From Bdellovibrionales bacterium RIFCSPHIGHO2_01_FULL_40_29 (GTDB lineage: Bacteria > Bdellovibrionota > Bdellovibrionia > Bdellovibrionales > Bdellovibrionaceae): a stretch of DNA of 64,000 nucleotides. Both the position numbers and the translations under genes were made by a program. The stretch spans positions 1-64,000 of the forward strand of contig MEPU01000013.1 in assembly GCA_001771815.1 (NCBI GenBank), written 5' to 3'. Shown here in pieces: positions 54,104-63,210 of the stretch; the stretch's first letter is position 1, and every line of letters starts with the position of its first letter. Below the pieces are notes generated by a model. The model worked only from the letters and a program-made list of their open reading frames with translations. It was not told the origin of the DNA and made no database searches.

Positions 54104-54829
54104 TCAAATAAATCCAGCATCATTGCCAATGGATGAATTCATTGGGTCGATACATATTTCGATTGTTAGCGGATCTCCGTGTTTTACAATTCCGCTGGAT
54201 GAAGCCGGGATATCTGGCTGATCTGGGATTAGATCGAGAACCAAAAGTAACCATTCCTTGTCACGCCTCGAATTCTCCGCTGAATCCAACACACCCTGAG
54301 TGACATGATGACCCATGCGAGATTTTTGTAGCTCAAAATATGCGTACGCCTTTAACGCTAAAATTTTGGATTTACCTTCATTGTATTCCTTAATAAAACC
54401 AATATCGTGATTTGGATCAATCGGCTTTCCACCGGAAATATCAACAGTAGCAATTAGATGATCAGCTTCATCTAAAATTTCCGAGTTAAACGTTCCCCCC
54501 CATAAACTACCGGTAAGATCATGATAATAGAGTCGTTCTTCAACTTCATTTTTGTACTCTGCCGTCGATCCACTGCCATGTGCGTAGGACAAAGCAGTAT
54601 TTCGGTCCTCCGAAAATGAGATGAAATGCTTCAAATGTCTCTGACCATTGAAATTAAAGTCGGATGCGACATGGACAACTGCCGCGTCAAAAAAACCAAG
54701 TTTGGCTAATAAATATGGATTGCCACCATGTACAAATTCAGTGGGATACCCAGCTCTCAACGTATTTCTCAATACTTGTAACCGATTTGGGTTGGCATAT
54801 TTCAATGCCTCTCCTCTGAATAAATTCAT
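54104..54829 (-). CDS. possible ADP-ribosyltransferase-like protein, last gene of the restriction operon
   Basis: A 241-residue soluble protein. Arg5 in MNLFRGE, the S-x-S of HFISFSEDRNTALSYAHGSG (Ser71, Ser73) and Glu candidates at 95/97 or 117/121 are arranged like the R-S-E motif of ART toxins, where the TALxYA helix follows the STS-type strand. This is a motif-level inference, not a firm family match. AGGA, overlapping the TAG of the DUF3644 gene, serves ATG 54829, so translation is coupled. No antitoxin-like gene lies directly downstream. Confidence 0.5.
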   Translation of the reverse strand: MNLFRGEALKYANPNRLQVLRNTLRAGYPTEFVHGGNPYLLAKLGFFDAAVVHVASDFNFNGQRHLKHFISFSEDRNTALSYAHGSGSTAEYKNEVEERLYYHDLTGSLWGGTFNSEILDEADHLIATVDISGGKPIDPNHDIGFIKEYNEGKSKILALKAYAYFELQKSRMGHHVTQGVLDSAENSRRDKEWLLLVLDLIPDQPDIPASSSGIVKHGDPLTIEICIDPMNSSIGNDAGFI

Positions 54830-54838
54830 AGACAATTC

Positions 54839-55822
54839 CTAGCCATTGTACTTGGTTCTATTTTCATTACAGTGCTTCCTTACTTCGTCTAACCAACGCT
54901 CATACCAATACCAAGTCTTTGCGACCTGAACTCCGAAGCCCTTTGATGGATCCTTCGCGGCCATCGCTCTCCACAAATCTGAATGGTCGCTCATCTTAAA
55001 ACGACTGAAGCCCTCTTTGTTCATGGTCGAAACAACTTGTGACGGCAAAAGTTTTGGTCGTTCGGTTTCTTTTATTAATGCATAGGTTTTATTAACCGAC
55101 TGTGCGAGTTCGGTGCCTGGTTTTACAAATTCAATTACTGTATCTGCCTGGCCCTTGTGATTTGCAGTCTTTGCAACAAATAGAACCCGATATGCAAATG
55201 CTTGACTGTTGTACTCATCGTCGGACAATTCACTTTCAAAATCTGTAATATATCCTGAAATATGCGCTGGTAAATTTTCACCATCAAGCTGATCGACCTG
55301 TGCTTTTGAAATGGCAGAAAATTGAAGACTAAAACTAAGATGGCGGTCGATCGCATATTTTTCATCAAAAAGACTTTTGATATACCGATTAAAATTCAAA
55401 CAAGCAGCCTGAAATTTTGCGCTTAACGTCGTGTCGATTCTCGAAGTCATCTGATGTTCAATTTCATGACGAATCCCGATTAAGAATCGCAAATTATTAC
55501 GCGTATCAATATCCAAAGGACAGTTTTCTTCATTGAGGCATCTTTCAAGCTCCCAGTGCTTATAGGCTCCCGATTTCGTGCGATCATAAATACGCTTTGT
55601 TTTTCGAATTTTGAAATACCGGTAGTCGATATTTTTACGTCGATAGTGTGCGTGTAGAAGGTATGTCCAGGCCACTACCATCAGAACAATATATAACTCA
55701 GACTTGAAGGTTATCTGTGGATTATTGAAAATTTGTACTGCCGCAAGAGCAGCCTCCCTCGACTTCTTTACAAGTTCAGTAGAGATAGATCCAGCACGTC
55801 GAATTCGTTTTTTACTACTCAT
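54839..55822 (-). CDS. DUF3644 family protein in restriction operon
   Basis: A 327-residue protein whose N-terminal part (SREAALAAVQIFNNPQITFK followed by SELYIVLMVVAWTYLLHAHY) matches the DUF3644 pattern, and which has a His-rich HEIEHQMTSRID segment near residue 125. DUF3644 proteins recur beside restriction systems and abortive-infection genes; the HEPN-like RxxxxH type arrangement (RHEIEH) makes an RNase role possible. It overlaps hsdM by four bases. Confidence 0.75.
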   Translation of the reverse strand: MSSKKRIRRAGSISTELVKKSREAALAAVQIFNNPQITFKSELYIVLMVVAWTYLLHAHYRRKNIDYRYFKIRKTKRIYDRTKSGAYKHWELERCLNEENCPLDIDTRNNLRFLIGIRHEIEHQMTSRIDTTLSAKFQAACLNFNRYIKSLFDEKYAIDRHLSFSLQFSAISKAQVDQLDGENLPAHISGYITDFESELSDDEYNSQAFAYRVLFVAKTANHKGQADTVIEFVKPGTELAQSVNKTYALIKETERPKLLPSQVVSTMNKEGFSRFKMSDHSDLWRAMAAKDPSKGFGVQVAKTWYWYERWLDEVRKHCNENRTKYNG

Positions 55823-57276
55823 TTTAACTGAAGCTCCGCAACCAACTCATCAACGCTCTTCATCGCCTGGGCAAGCAGCTCTTTGATCTCCAGGGCGTAC
55901 TCTTCAGGCTCACGAAGTTTGACTTCTTCTGGCCCATGTGGGTTGTAATGACCAGCAGATAAATTGCACCCGCTCTCCAAAATCTTGGAGACAGGAACAA
56001 GCCAGCTTTTTTCTGTTTCCGGCCGCTTTTTGGCGAGCTTCAATAGTTCTTCAAAATGCTTTTCAGTGATGCCGGCTTTTTTAGTGAGCTTCTTTTCTTC
56101 ATGTAGCGAAACTTCATAGAACCAAACATCTTTAGTTCGCTTTGTTTTATCGAAAAATATCAGCGATGTTTTGACGGCACTGTACGGAAGAAAAACACCC
56201 GCTGGCAGACTGACCACCGTATGTAGATTGCAGTCAGTAAGGAGCTTCCTCTTTACATCCTGATAAGCAGCGTTCGTTTGAAACAATACACCCTCTGGCA
56301 CAACCAGAGCAGCACGACCGCCGGCCTTCAAAGTCTTCTCAATATGTTGAAGAAATAGAAGTTCGGTTGCACCTGATTCAACAGGAAAGTTTTTTTGAAT
56401 CATTGCTTGTTCTTTTCCACCGAACGGAGGATTCGCTAAAATGATATCGTATTTGTCCCGTTCATCAATTTGCCGAATGTCAGTTTGCAGCGTATTTTCT
56501 TTTGAAATTCTTGGGTAATCGAGACCATGCAAAGTCAAATTCATCAAACAGAGAACGTAAGGTAGCGGAGTTTTCTCTTTCCCATAGAATGTTTTATTAT
56601 TCAGAATTTTTCTAGTCTCAGACGTTTTCGCTTTTGGCTCCAAGTACAGATGCGCTTGCGCCAAAAACCCACCGGTTCCACAAGCTGGATCGTAAATGGT
56701 TTCACCAATCTTGGGATCAACCATCTGGATCATCGTTTTAATCAACGGCCGAGGAGTGTAATACTCGCCAGCATTACCACCACCTTCACCCATATTTCTT
56801 AGAAGGTCTTCGTAAATATGAGAAAGTGCGAAAGCTTCTTCACCAACATCGAAGTGAATCTGTTGGATCTTTTCGATTACATCTTTGAGCAAAAATCCAG
56901 AGTTTACACGATTCTGGGTGTTCTTGAATATCGCTGAAATAATATCGCGCGGGTCGCCTTCTTTGGCTCCCTTCAAGGCTGACAGATATGGAATTAAATC
57001 GTCATTGATCCATTTGGAAAGTTCTTTTCCTGTTTTTCCATTTTTAACATCAGTCCAAACTGACCATTGATATTCCTTTTTCAAAAAGGGATGATATTCG
57101 TCACCTTCAAGTTTAGCTTGTGACTTGCGTTCTTTTTCTTTGTCGTCAAAAAATTTCAAATATAACAGCCACGACAAAGCTTCGGTGTACTGCCATGCCC
57201 CGGTAATTCCATCGTCGGTTCGAAGAATATCGCAACACTGATTTATAATACTTGTTAATTGAGATTTTGATGTCAT
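55819..57276 (-). CDS. hsdM: type I restriction-modification methyltransferase subunit
   Basis: A 485-residue N6-adenine methyltransferase subunit. An HsdM N-terminal helical domain (~8-140) precedes SAM motif I (YDPACGTGGFLAQA) and catalytic motif IV NPPFGG (~285). EYYTPRPLIKTMIQM is typical. With HsdS it methylates the recognition site, and with HsdR it forms the nuclease. Overlaps hsdS by four bases. Confidence 0.96.
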   Translation of the reverse strand: MTSKSQLTSIINQCCDILRTDDGITGAWQYTEALSWLLYLKFFDDKEKERKSQAKLEGDEYHPFLKKEYQWSVWTDVKNGKTGKELSKWINDDLIPYLSALKGAKEGDPRDIISAIFKNTQNRVNSGFLLKDVIEKIQQIHFDVGEEAFALSHIYEDLLRNMGEGGGNAGEYYTPRPLIKTMIQMVDPKIGETIYDPACGTGGFLAQAHLYLEPKAKTSETRKILNNKTFYGKEKTPLPYVLCLMNLTLHGLDYPRISKENTLQTDIRQIDERDKYDIILANPPFGGKEQAMIQKNFPVESGATELLFLQHIEKTLKAGGRAALVVPEGVLFQTNAAYQDVKRKLLTDCNLHTVVSLPAGVFLPYSAVKTSLIFFDKTKRTKDVWFYEVSLHEEKKLTKKAGITEKHFEELLKLAKKRPETEKSWLVPVSKILESGCNLSAGHYNPHGPEEVKLREPEEYALEIKELLAQAMKSVDELVAELQLK

Positions 57277-58799
57277 TTTTTATTCCTTGTTATCATTCCA
57301 GTCTTGGACTTTGTGGTGGCTCGGCTGGTCTTTGAAACCAGCTGGGATTGAGCCGATTGCTTAATTTTTTCTAAAAGCTCATGCCCGGTTCCTTCGTATG
57401 GCTCTTGGTTAACAAGACGACCGAAAAAAGCGGCTGCCAAAATTGATCCACTGATTTTTGCGGTCAAACTATTTACTCCCAAAGTCATACGCTCCAAAGA
57501 TGAGACTTCTTCGCTAAGCGTTTTCAATCGTTTGACGATCTCTCTTTGTTCTGCCAGGGGTGGTAGTGGCACTAATTGGCTAACTGTTTTTGTGAGGCTT
57601 ATAAAATTCATAGCAGAGCCTTCGTTGGATCCGATAAATGATCTTCTAAAATCATTGGACAAAATGCAGGAGAAGACGAAGTTTTTGTCAGCAATCCTGT
57701 CATCTACTTCAATGCGTGTTACCTGTGGCCCGATATTGAAGTCCTCGAAACCTGGTTCATTTATTAGAATCGCGTCGCCAACTCGCGCTCCACGATTTGT
57801 AATTAGAATGTCGCCATTTTTTGATTGCGCTTTCAAAAGCATTTTGTGCTTTGCCTGACTGATATATTTTACCTTATCTAGGATTAGGCGATTTCCTTGT
57901 CCTATGGCGGCAGCCGTAAGAAAGGGAACACCAGCCGGCAACAGTTCTTTTTGTGTTGGGTACTTTTCGCCATAGTTACCATCTATTATTCTGTTCGCAA
58001 GATCGCCCAAGCGAATCCATTCCCAAGACTTTGGAATCTCAAACGGAATTTCTTCCGGCTTTATTTCCGGTAGATCATCCTGTTTTCTCTTCTTACCATC
58101 AGACTGCTTAGCGCGTTCGATTCGGATTCGCTTGAGAAGTTCGAATGCTGATTCGTCATTAGGACTCTGCGGAACAAGTTCGCCACGGAAAGCTTTTTGG
58201 AGAAGTGCTTCTCGGTATTTTCCAATCAGCTCTTCAGCGCGCCGGGAACAGTTTTGAATTTCACCGATTTTGGATTGTGTCGATTTAATTTTTGCTACGA
58301 TTCGTTTTTGCTCATCAATAGGTGGTAGTGGCAGACTACCTTTGCTCAATTTAGTTTTATTCAACTCGATTTGATTGGTGGATCCAGTTGTTGCGCTTTC
58401 AATTAGCTCTTGCCCAGCCTTTGATTTAAGAAAGCACATCACATATTTGGGTACGACTTCTGGCTTTGCTCTAAGAACAGTTACATGCGTATCAGGGATA
58501 CTCGCTTTAGTATTGTCCTCCCAGACACATGCACGCCCAAGAGTTCCTGTTCCTGTTGAGTTTATCAATATATCGCCGACCTTGGCAATTTGCTCTTGCT
58601 TGATGGAGTCAAACCAAGCTTTCGTTACAGGCTTCCGGTTTTCGAGCTTTATCACTTCCCAATAAATGCACTTTTGATTGATCGCATAGTAGCCCGTGTC
58701 CTTTTCGGAATAGGTGGGCGACTTGCCCCGTCCTAATTGAGAGGATATCTGCTCTAAGGTAGCTTCTGCCCAGCTCTCAGGAATATCCAACTTAGACAT
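57273..58799 (-). CDS. hsdS: type I restriction-modification specificity subunit
   Basis: A 508-residue protein starting at ATG 58799 (AGGGGA upstream), overlapping the 142-aa ORF by 8 nt. Two target recognition domains are visible, each opened by a PxSW element (DIPESWAEATLEQISSQLGR; EIPKSWEWIRLGDLANRIID) and closed by a coiled conserved region (LPPIDEQKRIVAKIKSTQSK; LPPLAEQREIVKRLKTLSEE). The DNA target cannot be read from sequence. A long basic insert (KRIRIERAKQSDGKKRKQDD) lies between the halves. Confidence 0.95.
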   Translation of the reverse strand: MSKLDIPESWAEATLEQISSQLGRGKSPTYSEKDTGYYAINQKCIYWEVIKLENRKPVTKAWFDSIKQEQIAKVGDILINSTGTGTLGRACVWEDNTKASIPDTHVTVLRAKPEVVPKYVMCFLKSKAGQELIESATTGSTNQIELNKTKLSKGSLPLPPIDEQKRIVAKIKSTQSKIGEIQNCSRRAEELIGKYREALLQKAFRGELVPQSPNDESAFELLKRIRIERAKQSDGKKRKQDDLPEIKPEEIPFEIPKSWEWIRLGDLANRIIDGNYGEKYPTQKELLPAGVPFLTAAAIGQGNRLILDKVKYISQAKHKMLLKAQSKNGDILITNRGARVGDAILINEPGFEDFNIGPQVTRIEVDDRIADKNFVFSCILSNDFRRSFIGSNEGSAMNFISLTKTVSQLVPLPPLAEQREIVKRLKTLSEEVSSLERMTLGVNSLTAKISGSILAAAFFGRLVNQEPYEGTGHELLEKIKQSAQSQLVSKTSRATTKSKTGMITRNKK

Positions 58800-59220
58800 T
58801 GGCTTCCCCTGACGACTGCTGTCCAAACCCGACTGCAAGCAATGTTGTAACGTCATCACGAAAGGAAATCTGACTTCGCACACAGTATTCTCTGACAAAT
58901 TCCAGATCAATTCCATCAATAGCCATGTCTTTTGTGGCTTGTTCAATTTTCTTCGAACTTGAAAATGCCGCCTTCAAATCGTCTGGTGTTTGAAACAGTT
59001 CTCGAATTTTCTGCGCCTGCTGACGAATCATCAGCTCTGGGCTGACTCGATCCTCCTGTCCGTACAGTTCATCGAATTCAATCCCTGCAAGCTTCGCACG
59101 GCCAATCGCAATGGTGTCTTCGTCCAAATCCAATATCTCTTCAGGGTGTGGCTGAACTTTAATCGTTGGGACTGTTGAAGCCATACGAACGATGTTATTC
59201 TTATCCTTCACAAAGCTCAT
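58792..59220 (-). CDS. unknown 142-aa protein between hsdR and hsdS
   Basis: A soluble, acidic and mostly helical protein (IVRMASTVPTIKVQPHPEEI, DEDTIAIGRAKLAGIEFDEL, QAQKIRELFQTPDDLKAAF). It overlaps hsdR by 4 nt and hsdS by 8 nt, so it must be translated with them. No family recognised. Position suggests a partner or regulator of the R-M complex, or an added specificity or anti-restriction element. Confidence 0.7.
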   Translation of the reverse strand: MSFVKDKNNIVRMASTVPTIKVQPHPEEILDLDEDTIAIGRAKLAGIEFDELYGQEDRVSPELMIRQQAQKIRELFQTPDDLKAAFSSSKKIEQATKDMAIDGIDLEFVREYCVRSQISFRDDVTTLLAVGFGQQSSGEANV

Positions 59221-61727
59221 GCGACCACCCGAACGTCATATAATGCGTTTTGAATTCCGCTGACGATCTTCTGCAAGTTATCGGGTCCACCGGCGATGCT
59301 CTGAATATCAGAGAAAGAACCATACTGGCGCATTGTTGCTGTTTGCCAGAATTCTTTGCTCACGGTAAATGAATCAAAATGTGAATCTTGATAAACCCGA
59401 ATCATAGACTGAATAAGAGCATTTTGCTTTTCATCGCCGCCCTTGAAGGTGGTTGGACTCAGAGTCTTTGCTTTTTCAGCACGATCAAATTTTGTTAAGA
59501 AACGATTTCCATAGACCATGCTCGAAAGCACGTCGTACAGATCAACCTCTTTGATTTGGTATTTAGAAGCAAATATGTTTTCAAGTGCATGGATTTGCAG
59601 ACCAAGTTCCGCGGCTTCAGTTTCAAGAAAATGTCGTCGTGACTTGATGTCTTTCCAAACTTGATTGAATGTCTGTGCATCTTTGAACTTCTTCAAAAAT
59701 AGCTCAGATTGAAAAACTGTGAACTTGTCAGCCGTAAGTGGGCGACCATCTGGTCCGGTGAAACTGATGGACTCTGCCGCCATAGTCACTTGGCCTCGCA
59801 TAAAATCTTCGCTCATTCGATATCGAAGTTGCTCGATGGTCTCTTCGTCAGTTTCTTCAAAAATCCCTGTCGAAGTGCCTACTTCTTCGTTGCTTGCAAT
59901 GGGTACTGGATCATCAGGGTTCAGGCCAGCCGAAATTGCCTCTGCATCTGTCGAATCTATTGGCGGCTCTGATACATCAATGCCACCCTCGTCAATGACT
60001 TCGACGGCTTCGTCATCCCACTGCGGATCATAGAATAACTGAGTAGAGTGATTGGCATATTCAAGAATGAAAAATCCAAGTTTTTCTTTGGCCTTGTTTG
60101 GATGCGGGTAAACCCTAGTACCACGGCCAATGATTTGTTTGAACTCAACGATTGATCCAACGTTTCTGAATACGACAACATTCTTAATGCTTTGAACATC
60201 GACACCGGTAGTAAGAAGTTTTGAAGTTGTCACGACCACCGGATATCGACCTTCAAGATTCTTGAAATCTTCTAGGTGTGGATACTTACCGTTTGAATCC
60301 TTGTCGTTGCCGGTGATTCGCACCGCAAATGGATGATTGAATTCTAACTTGTACCGCTCATTATATTTATTGAAAGCTTCTTGAGTGTACTTCGCCATAT
60401 CTGCTGCATGTTTTTGATCAACGCAAAATACAATGGTTTTGCCGGTGATATCAGTCTCCCATAAGTGGCGAAGCAGGTGATACGCAAAGGCTCTTGTTCT
60501 TTGTGGAATCGAGAGCTCTCGCTCGAAATCAGGTGTAAGATAATCCTTCACTTCGAGTTTCCGACCAGCAACGTCTTTGATTTCTGTATGTTCAGGTCGA
60601 TACCCCAGAGCGTCGATATTCGAAGTTACACGCTTGATGATATATGGACTGAGGAACCCATCTTCGATTCCATCCTTGAGCGAATAATTGACGATTGGAT
60701 CGCCAAAATATGAATAGGTATTATTATTCTCGTCACGCTTTGGAGTGGCGGTTAGTCCAACCTGCACAGCGGATTTGAAATACTCAAGCAGTCTAAACCA
60801 AGATCCTTCCTGGTTTGTACCGCCCCTATGCGCTTCGTCGATGACAATCAAGTCAAAGAAGTCACGATCGAACTCTTTGTAGCGATCAGGTCGGCCAGTA
60901 GCATTTCCTTCTTCATCAATTCCAACGAGTGATTGATATATTCCAAAATAAACCGCGCGACCTTGCGGAAACTTGTCGTCATCTGGTGACATTCGATAGC
61001 AAGAGTCTTTGTCGAAAGCGTTATCAAAGTCCTTGAAGGCTTGGTCAGCCAATAAGTTTCGATCAACAATGAACAAAATTCGTTTCGAAACTCCAGACTT
61101 CCAAAGTTTGTAAACGAGCTGAAGTGACGTAAAAGTTTTGCCTGTGCCGGTTGCCTGGGTAATGAGAATTCGTTTCTTATCTTTAACCACGGCATCGACA
61201 GCACGATTTACAGCAAGTTCTTGATAGTACCGTGGCTTTCTACGTTTGCCGATTTGGGACTCATCATAAAAGTCTTGAAGAAGGGCGGTCATCTTTTCTT
61301 TCGTAGGCTTGATCCCTGAATGCGTGAGCCACATTTTCCAAAGTTCGTCCGGCGTATGAAACCGTTTTACGGACGTTTGGGTGTTTGCTTTCAAATCAAA
61401 GAACTCTATTTCGATTCCATTGGTTGCATAGGCAAACCATAGACCAAGCTTCTGTGCGTATTCTTTGGCTTGTGTCGTCCCTTCAAGATGACTTTCTGAT
61501 TCACGCTTGGCTTCGACAACGGCGATGGCCTTGGCCGGTTTGAATCTAAGGAGGTAGTCTGCCTTCTTTGGCGTACCCCTGCGGCCGGTTTTACCGTCAA
61601 AATGGATACGGCCATCTGTAATTTGATATTCCCATTCGATCTGCCAGTCATGGTCACACCAGCCGGCATCTTTGAGTTTTGGATCAACAAGTTCTTTTCT
61701 TGTGCGAGCTTCGCTTCTGCTGGACAT
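59217..61727 (-). CDS. hsdR: type I restriction endonuclease subunit
   Basis: An 836-residue motor-nuclease. The N-terminal nuclease domain has the D...ExK core (ADYLLRF ... AIAVVEAKRESE). Superfamily 2 helicase motifs follow: LITQATGTGKTFTSLQL (I), VIDEAHRG (II), VGLTATPKRDENN (III), VVTTSKLLTTGVDVQSIKNV and QIIGRGTRVYP (V/VI). A C-terminal EcoEI-type HsdR domain extends to the end. It translocates DNA and cuts unmethylated targets. Starts 3 nt after the small RHH gene. Confidence 0.96.
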   Translation of the reverse strand: MSSRSEARTRKELVDPKLKDAGWCDHDWQIEWEYQITDGRIHFDGKTGRRGTPKKADYLLRFKPAKAIAVVEAKRESESHLEGTTQAKEYAQKLGLWFAYATNGIEIEFFDLKANTQTSVKRFHTPDELWKMWLTHSGIKPTKEKMTALLQDFYDESQIGKRRKPRYYQELAVNRAVDAVVKDKKRILITQATGTGKTFTSLQLVYKLWKSGVSKRILFIVDRNLLADQAFKDFDNAFDKDSCYRMSPDDDKFPQGRAVYFGIYQSLVGIDEEGNATGRPDRYKEFDRDFFDLIVIDEAHRGGTNQEGSWFRLLEYFKSAVQVGLTATPKRDENNNTYSYFGDPIVNYSLKDGIEDGFLSPYIIKRVTSNIDALGYRPEHTEIKDVAGRKLEVKDYLTPDFERELSIPQRTRAFAYHLLRHLWETDITGKTIVFCVDQKHAADMAKYTQEAFNKYNERYKLEFNHPFAVRITGNDKDSNGKYPHLEDFKNLEGRYPVVVTTSKLLTTGVDVQSIKNVVVFRNVGSIVEFKQIIGRGTRVYPHPNKAKEKLGFFILEYANHSTQLFYDPQWDDEAVEVIDEGGIDVSEPPIDSTDAEAISAGLNPDDPVPIASNEEVGTSTGIFEETDEETIEQLRYRMSEDFMRGQVTMAAESISFTGPDGRPLTADKFTVFQSELFLKKFKDAQTFNQVWKDIKSRRHFLETEAAELGLQIHALENIFASKYQIKEVDLYDVLSSMVYGNRFLTKFDRAEKAKTLSPTTFKGGDEKQNALIQSMIRVYQDSHFDSFTVSKEFWQTATMRQYGSFSDIQSIAGGPDNLQKIVSGIQNALYDVRVVA

Positions 61728-61730
61728 GAC

Positions 61731-61931
61731 TCAGCCCTTCTTTGGTTGTTGAAAAGATTGGCTGTAATCATCAAGGATTGCGGCAGATAGGGTCGAAACG
61801 GTAAGTTTTCTGGCCTTAGCCTCACGATCGAGAAACGCTTTGGTTTCTTTTTTTACCCGTGTTGATAAAGGAACGCGTTCTTCGCTACCACCGACCAACT
61901 GGTCGAGGCTCTTGTACGGAGTTTTCTTCAT
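61731..61931 (-). CDS. small ribbon-helix-helix-like protein heading the R-M operon
   Basis: A 66-residue protein with VPLSTRVKKETKAFLDREAK followed by ARKLTVSTLSAAILDDYSQS, a strand-helix-helix pattern of CopG/MetJ-type DNA-binding proteins. AAGGA precedes ATG 61931. Being first in the operon it could repress R-M expression until modification is established. The 152 nt upstream hold no other gene. Confidence 0.7.
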   Translation of the reverse strand: MKKTPYKSLDQLVGGSEERVPLSTRVKKETKAFLDREAKARKLTVSTLSAAILDDYSQSFQQPKKG

Positions 61932-62083
61932 TGTTCATCCTTGATGTCGTATCTAGTCAAAATTGTACGAGCATTTGTCTGCATTTCAAATACAAAACGT
62001 ATGCGTAGTGTGTACTGCTAAGTGTTAAAATGTATTTATGAAATCGGACACTTGGTTAATCAGATAAGCTGGTAAATAGTCGA

Positions 62084-62935
62084 TCACACCGTGCCCTTAA
62101 CCATGTAGTTTTCCTTTTTCCAATATTCTTTTACGTATTCAACAAATCCAATTATCGGTTGTGATCCACAAATAGGGGCAAGCTCCTGACCCATTTTTGT
62201 AAGTAAAATATTGCCAATTTTCATCTCACTAACGTTTTGCGGTAATTCAACAATCACTTGCGTTCCATAATAGGTAATCAAAAATTTTTGCGGCAGTTGC
62301 CGACGGATGAAACCTTGTAAATTGTTGAACGTGATTAATCCAATGGATTCCAAATGAGTTAGAGTGCTAAAGCTAATTCCATTTTGTTTATAAATATCAT
62401 CTTCTATATTATAAATAAGCGGAGTAAAGGTCCCTATTGCCCATCCGAATCTACAAAGAGTTGTAAATAAATGTGCTTCAGATTTATCGAGAGAAGAAAT
62501 GTTATTAACAGTACGCTTGGAAAAAGCACCTGGCTTATTAGATTCTCCGGCCAAGATTTTCGCCCACAAGCTCTGCATTTCAGCATCTGAAACCGTGTCA
62601 CATTTTTCAAAAAAATTGGCTATCCACTCATTATCGACTTCATTAGGCTTGGCGTCGGGATTCAAATCAGCGAAAGCTTTTGAAGTTATTTGCTCTATAT
62701 TCTCCTGCTTTTTGCCTTCAATTTGAATCATCCGAACCAGTCCACGGTTCTGAATTTCAGTTACTTCGATTTGCGCTATTGCCTTTATCTTTTCAGCCTC
62801 TGCCTCAGCAGACGCAATACGCTTTATTTGGTAAGGCTTTGCAACCCAGCCCACAGCATCAGATATTTTTTCAATTAAAACTTTTGCTGGCTCCGCCAAT
62901 TTTCCTATATCTATTATGGAATTTCCGTCAGGCAT
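62084..62935 (-). CDS. DUF2806 family protein
   Basis: A 283-residue soluble protein. The pattern KKQENIEQITSKAFADLNPD, DNEWIANFFEKCDTVSDAEM, QSLWAKILAGESNKPGAFSK, RTVNNISSLDKSEAHLFTTL fits DUF2806, a family found near phage and defence genes. The N-terminal helix (~10-40) is followed by a long coiled coil-like stretch (AEAEKIKAIAQIEVTEIQN). GGAG precedes ATG 62935. Upstream of the R-M operon in the same direction but 152 nt away. Confidence 0.75.
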   Translation of the reverse strand: MPDGNSIIDIGKLAEPAKVLIEKISDAVGWVAKPYQIKRIASAEAEAEKIKAIAQIEVTEIQNRGLVRMIQIEGKKQENIEQITSKAFADLNPDAKPNEVDNEWIANFFEKCDTVSDAEMQSLWAKILAGESNKPGAFSKRTVNNISSLDKSEAHLFTTLCRFGWAIGTFTPLIYNIEDDIYKQNGISFSTLTHLESIGLITFNNLQGFIRRQLPQKFLITYYGTQVIVELPQNVSEMKIGNILLTKMGQELAPICGSQPIIGFVEYVKEYWKKENYMVKGTV

Positions 62936-63084
62936 AGTTCTCCAATTTTGCAAAATCAAAATTCTTATCTGGCCTCATCGAACTCATTTTCACTGTTGAT
63001 AAATCACTGATTCAACTTTGAAATTTTGTTGGACAACCTGCCAAATATTGACAGGATTTTCTAATTGGTGGAGGAAATCCCTCC

Positions 63085-63136
63085 GACTTATCTTACTGAT
63101 ATTACATATAAATTTAGAGGATGTCCAAGATAAGTC
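63085..63136. repeat. 10-bp inverted repeat with 32-nt loop
   Basis: GACTTATCTT (63085-63094) and AAGATAAGTC (63127-63136) are a perfect inverted repeat. Nearby GGAGG/CCTCC (63070s-63080s) forms a smaller hairpin. The 275-nt gap between the DUF2806 and UDG-like genes contains no gene, so this may be leader structure or a regulator site. Confidence 0.35.
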
Positions 63137-63210
63137 CAAAAACAGTTAGGAAATCCCCCATAAATTTCAATGAGATGTAGTGAAATATTTGGAACTGGTT
63201 GTTTCAAAAC

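Noticed and set aside
61406-61825. 139-codon minus-strand frame overlapping hsdR and the RHH gene
   Set aside because: It is an out-of-phase reading of the same strand across both genes, Arg/Pro/Gln-rich, without start site or domain.
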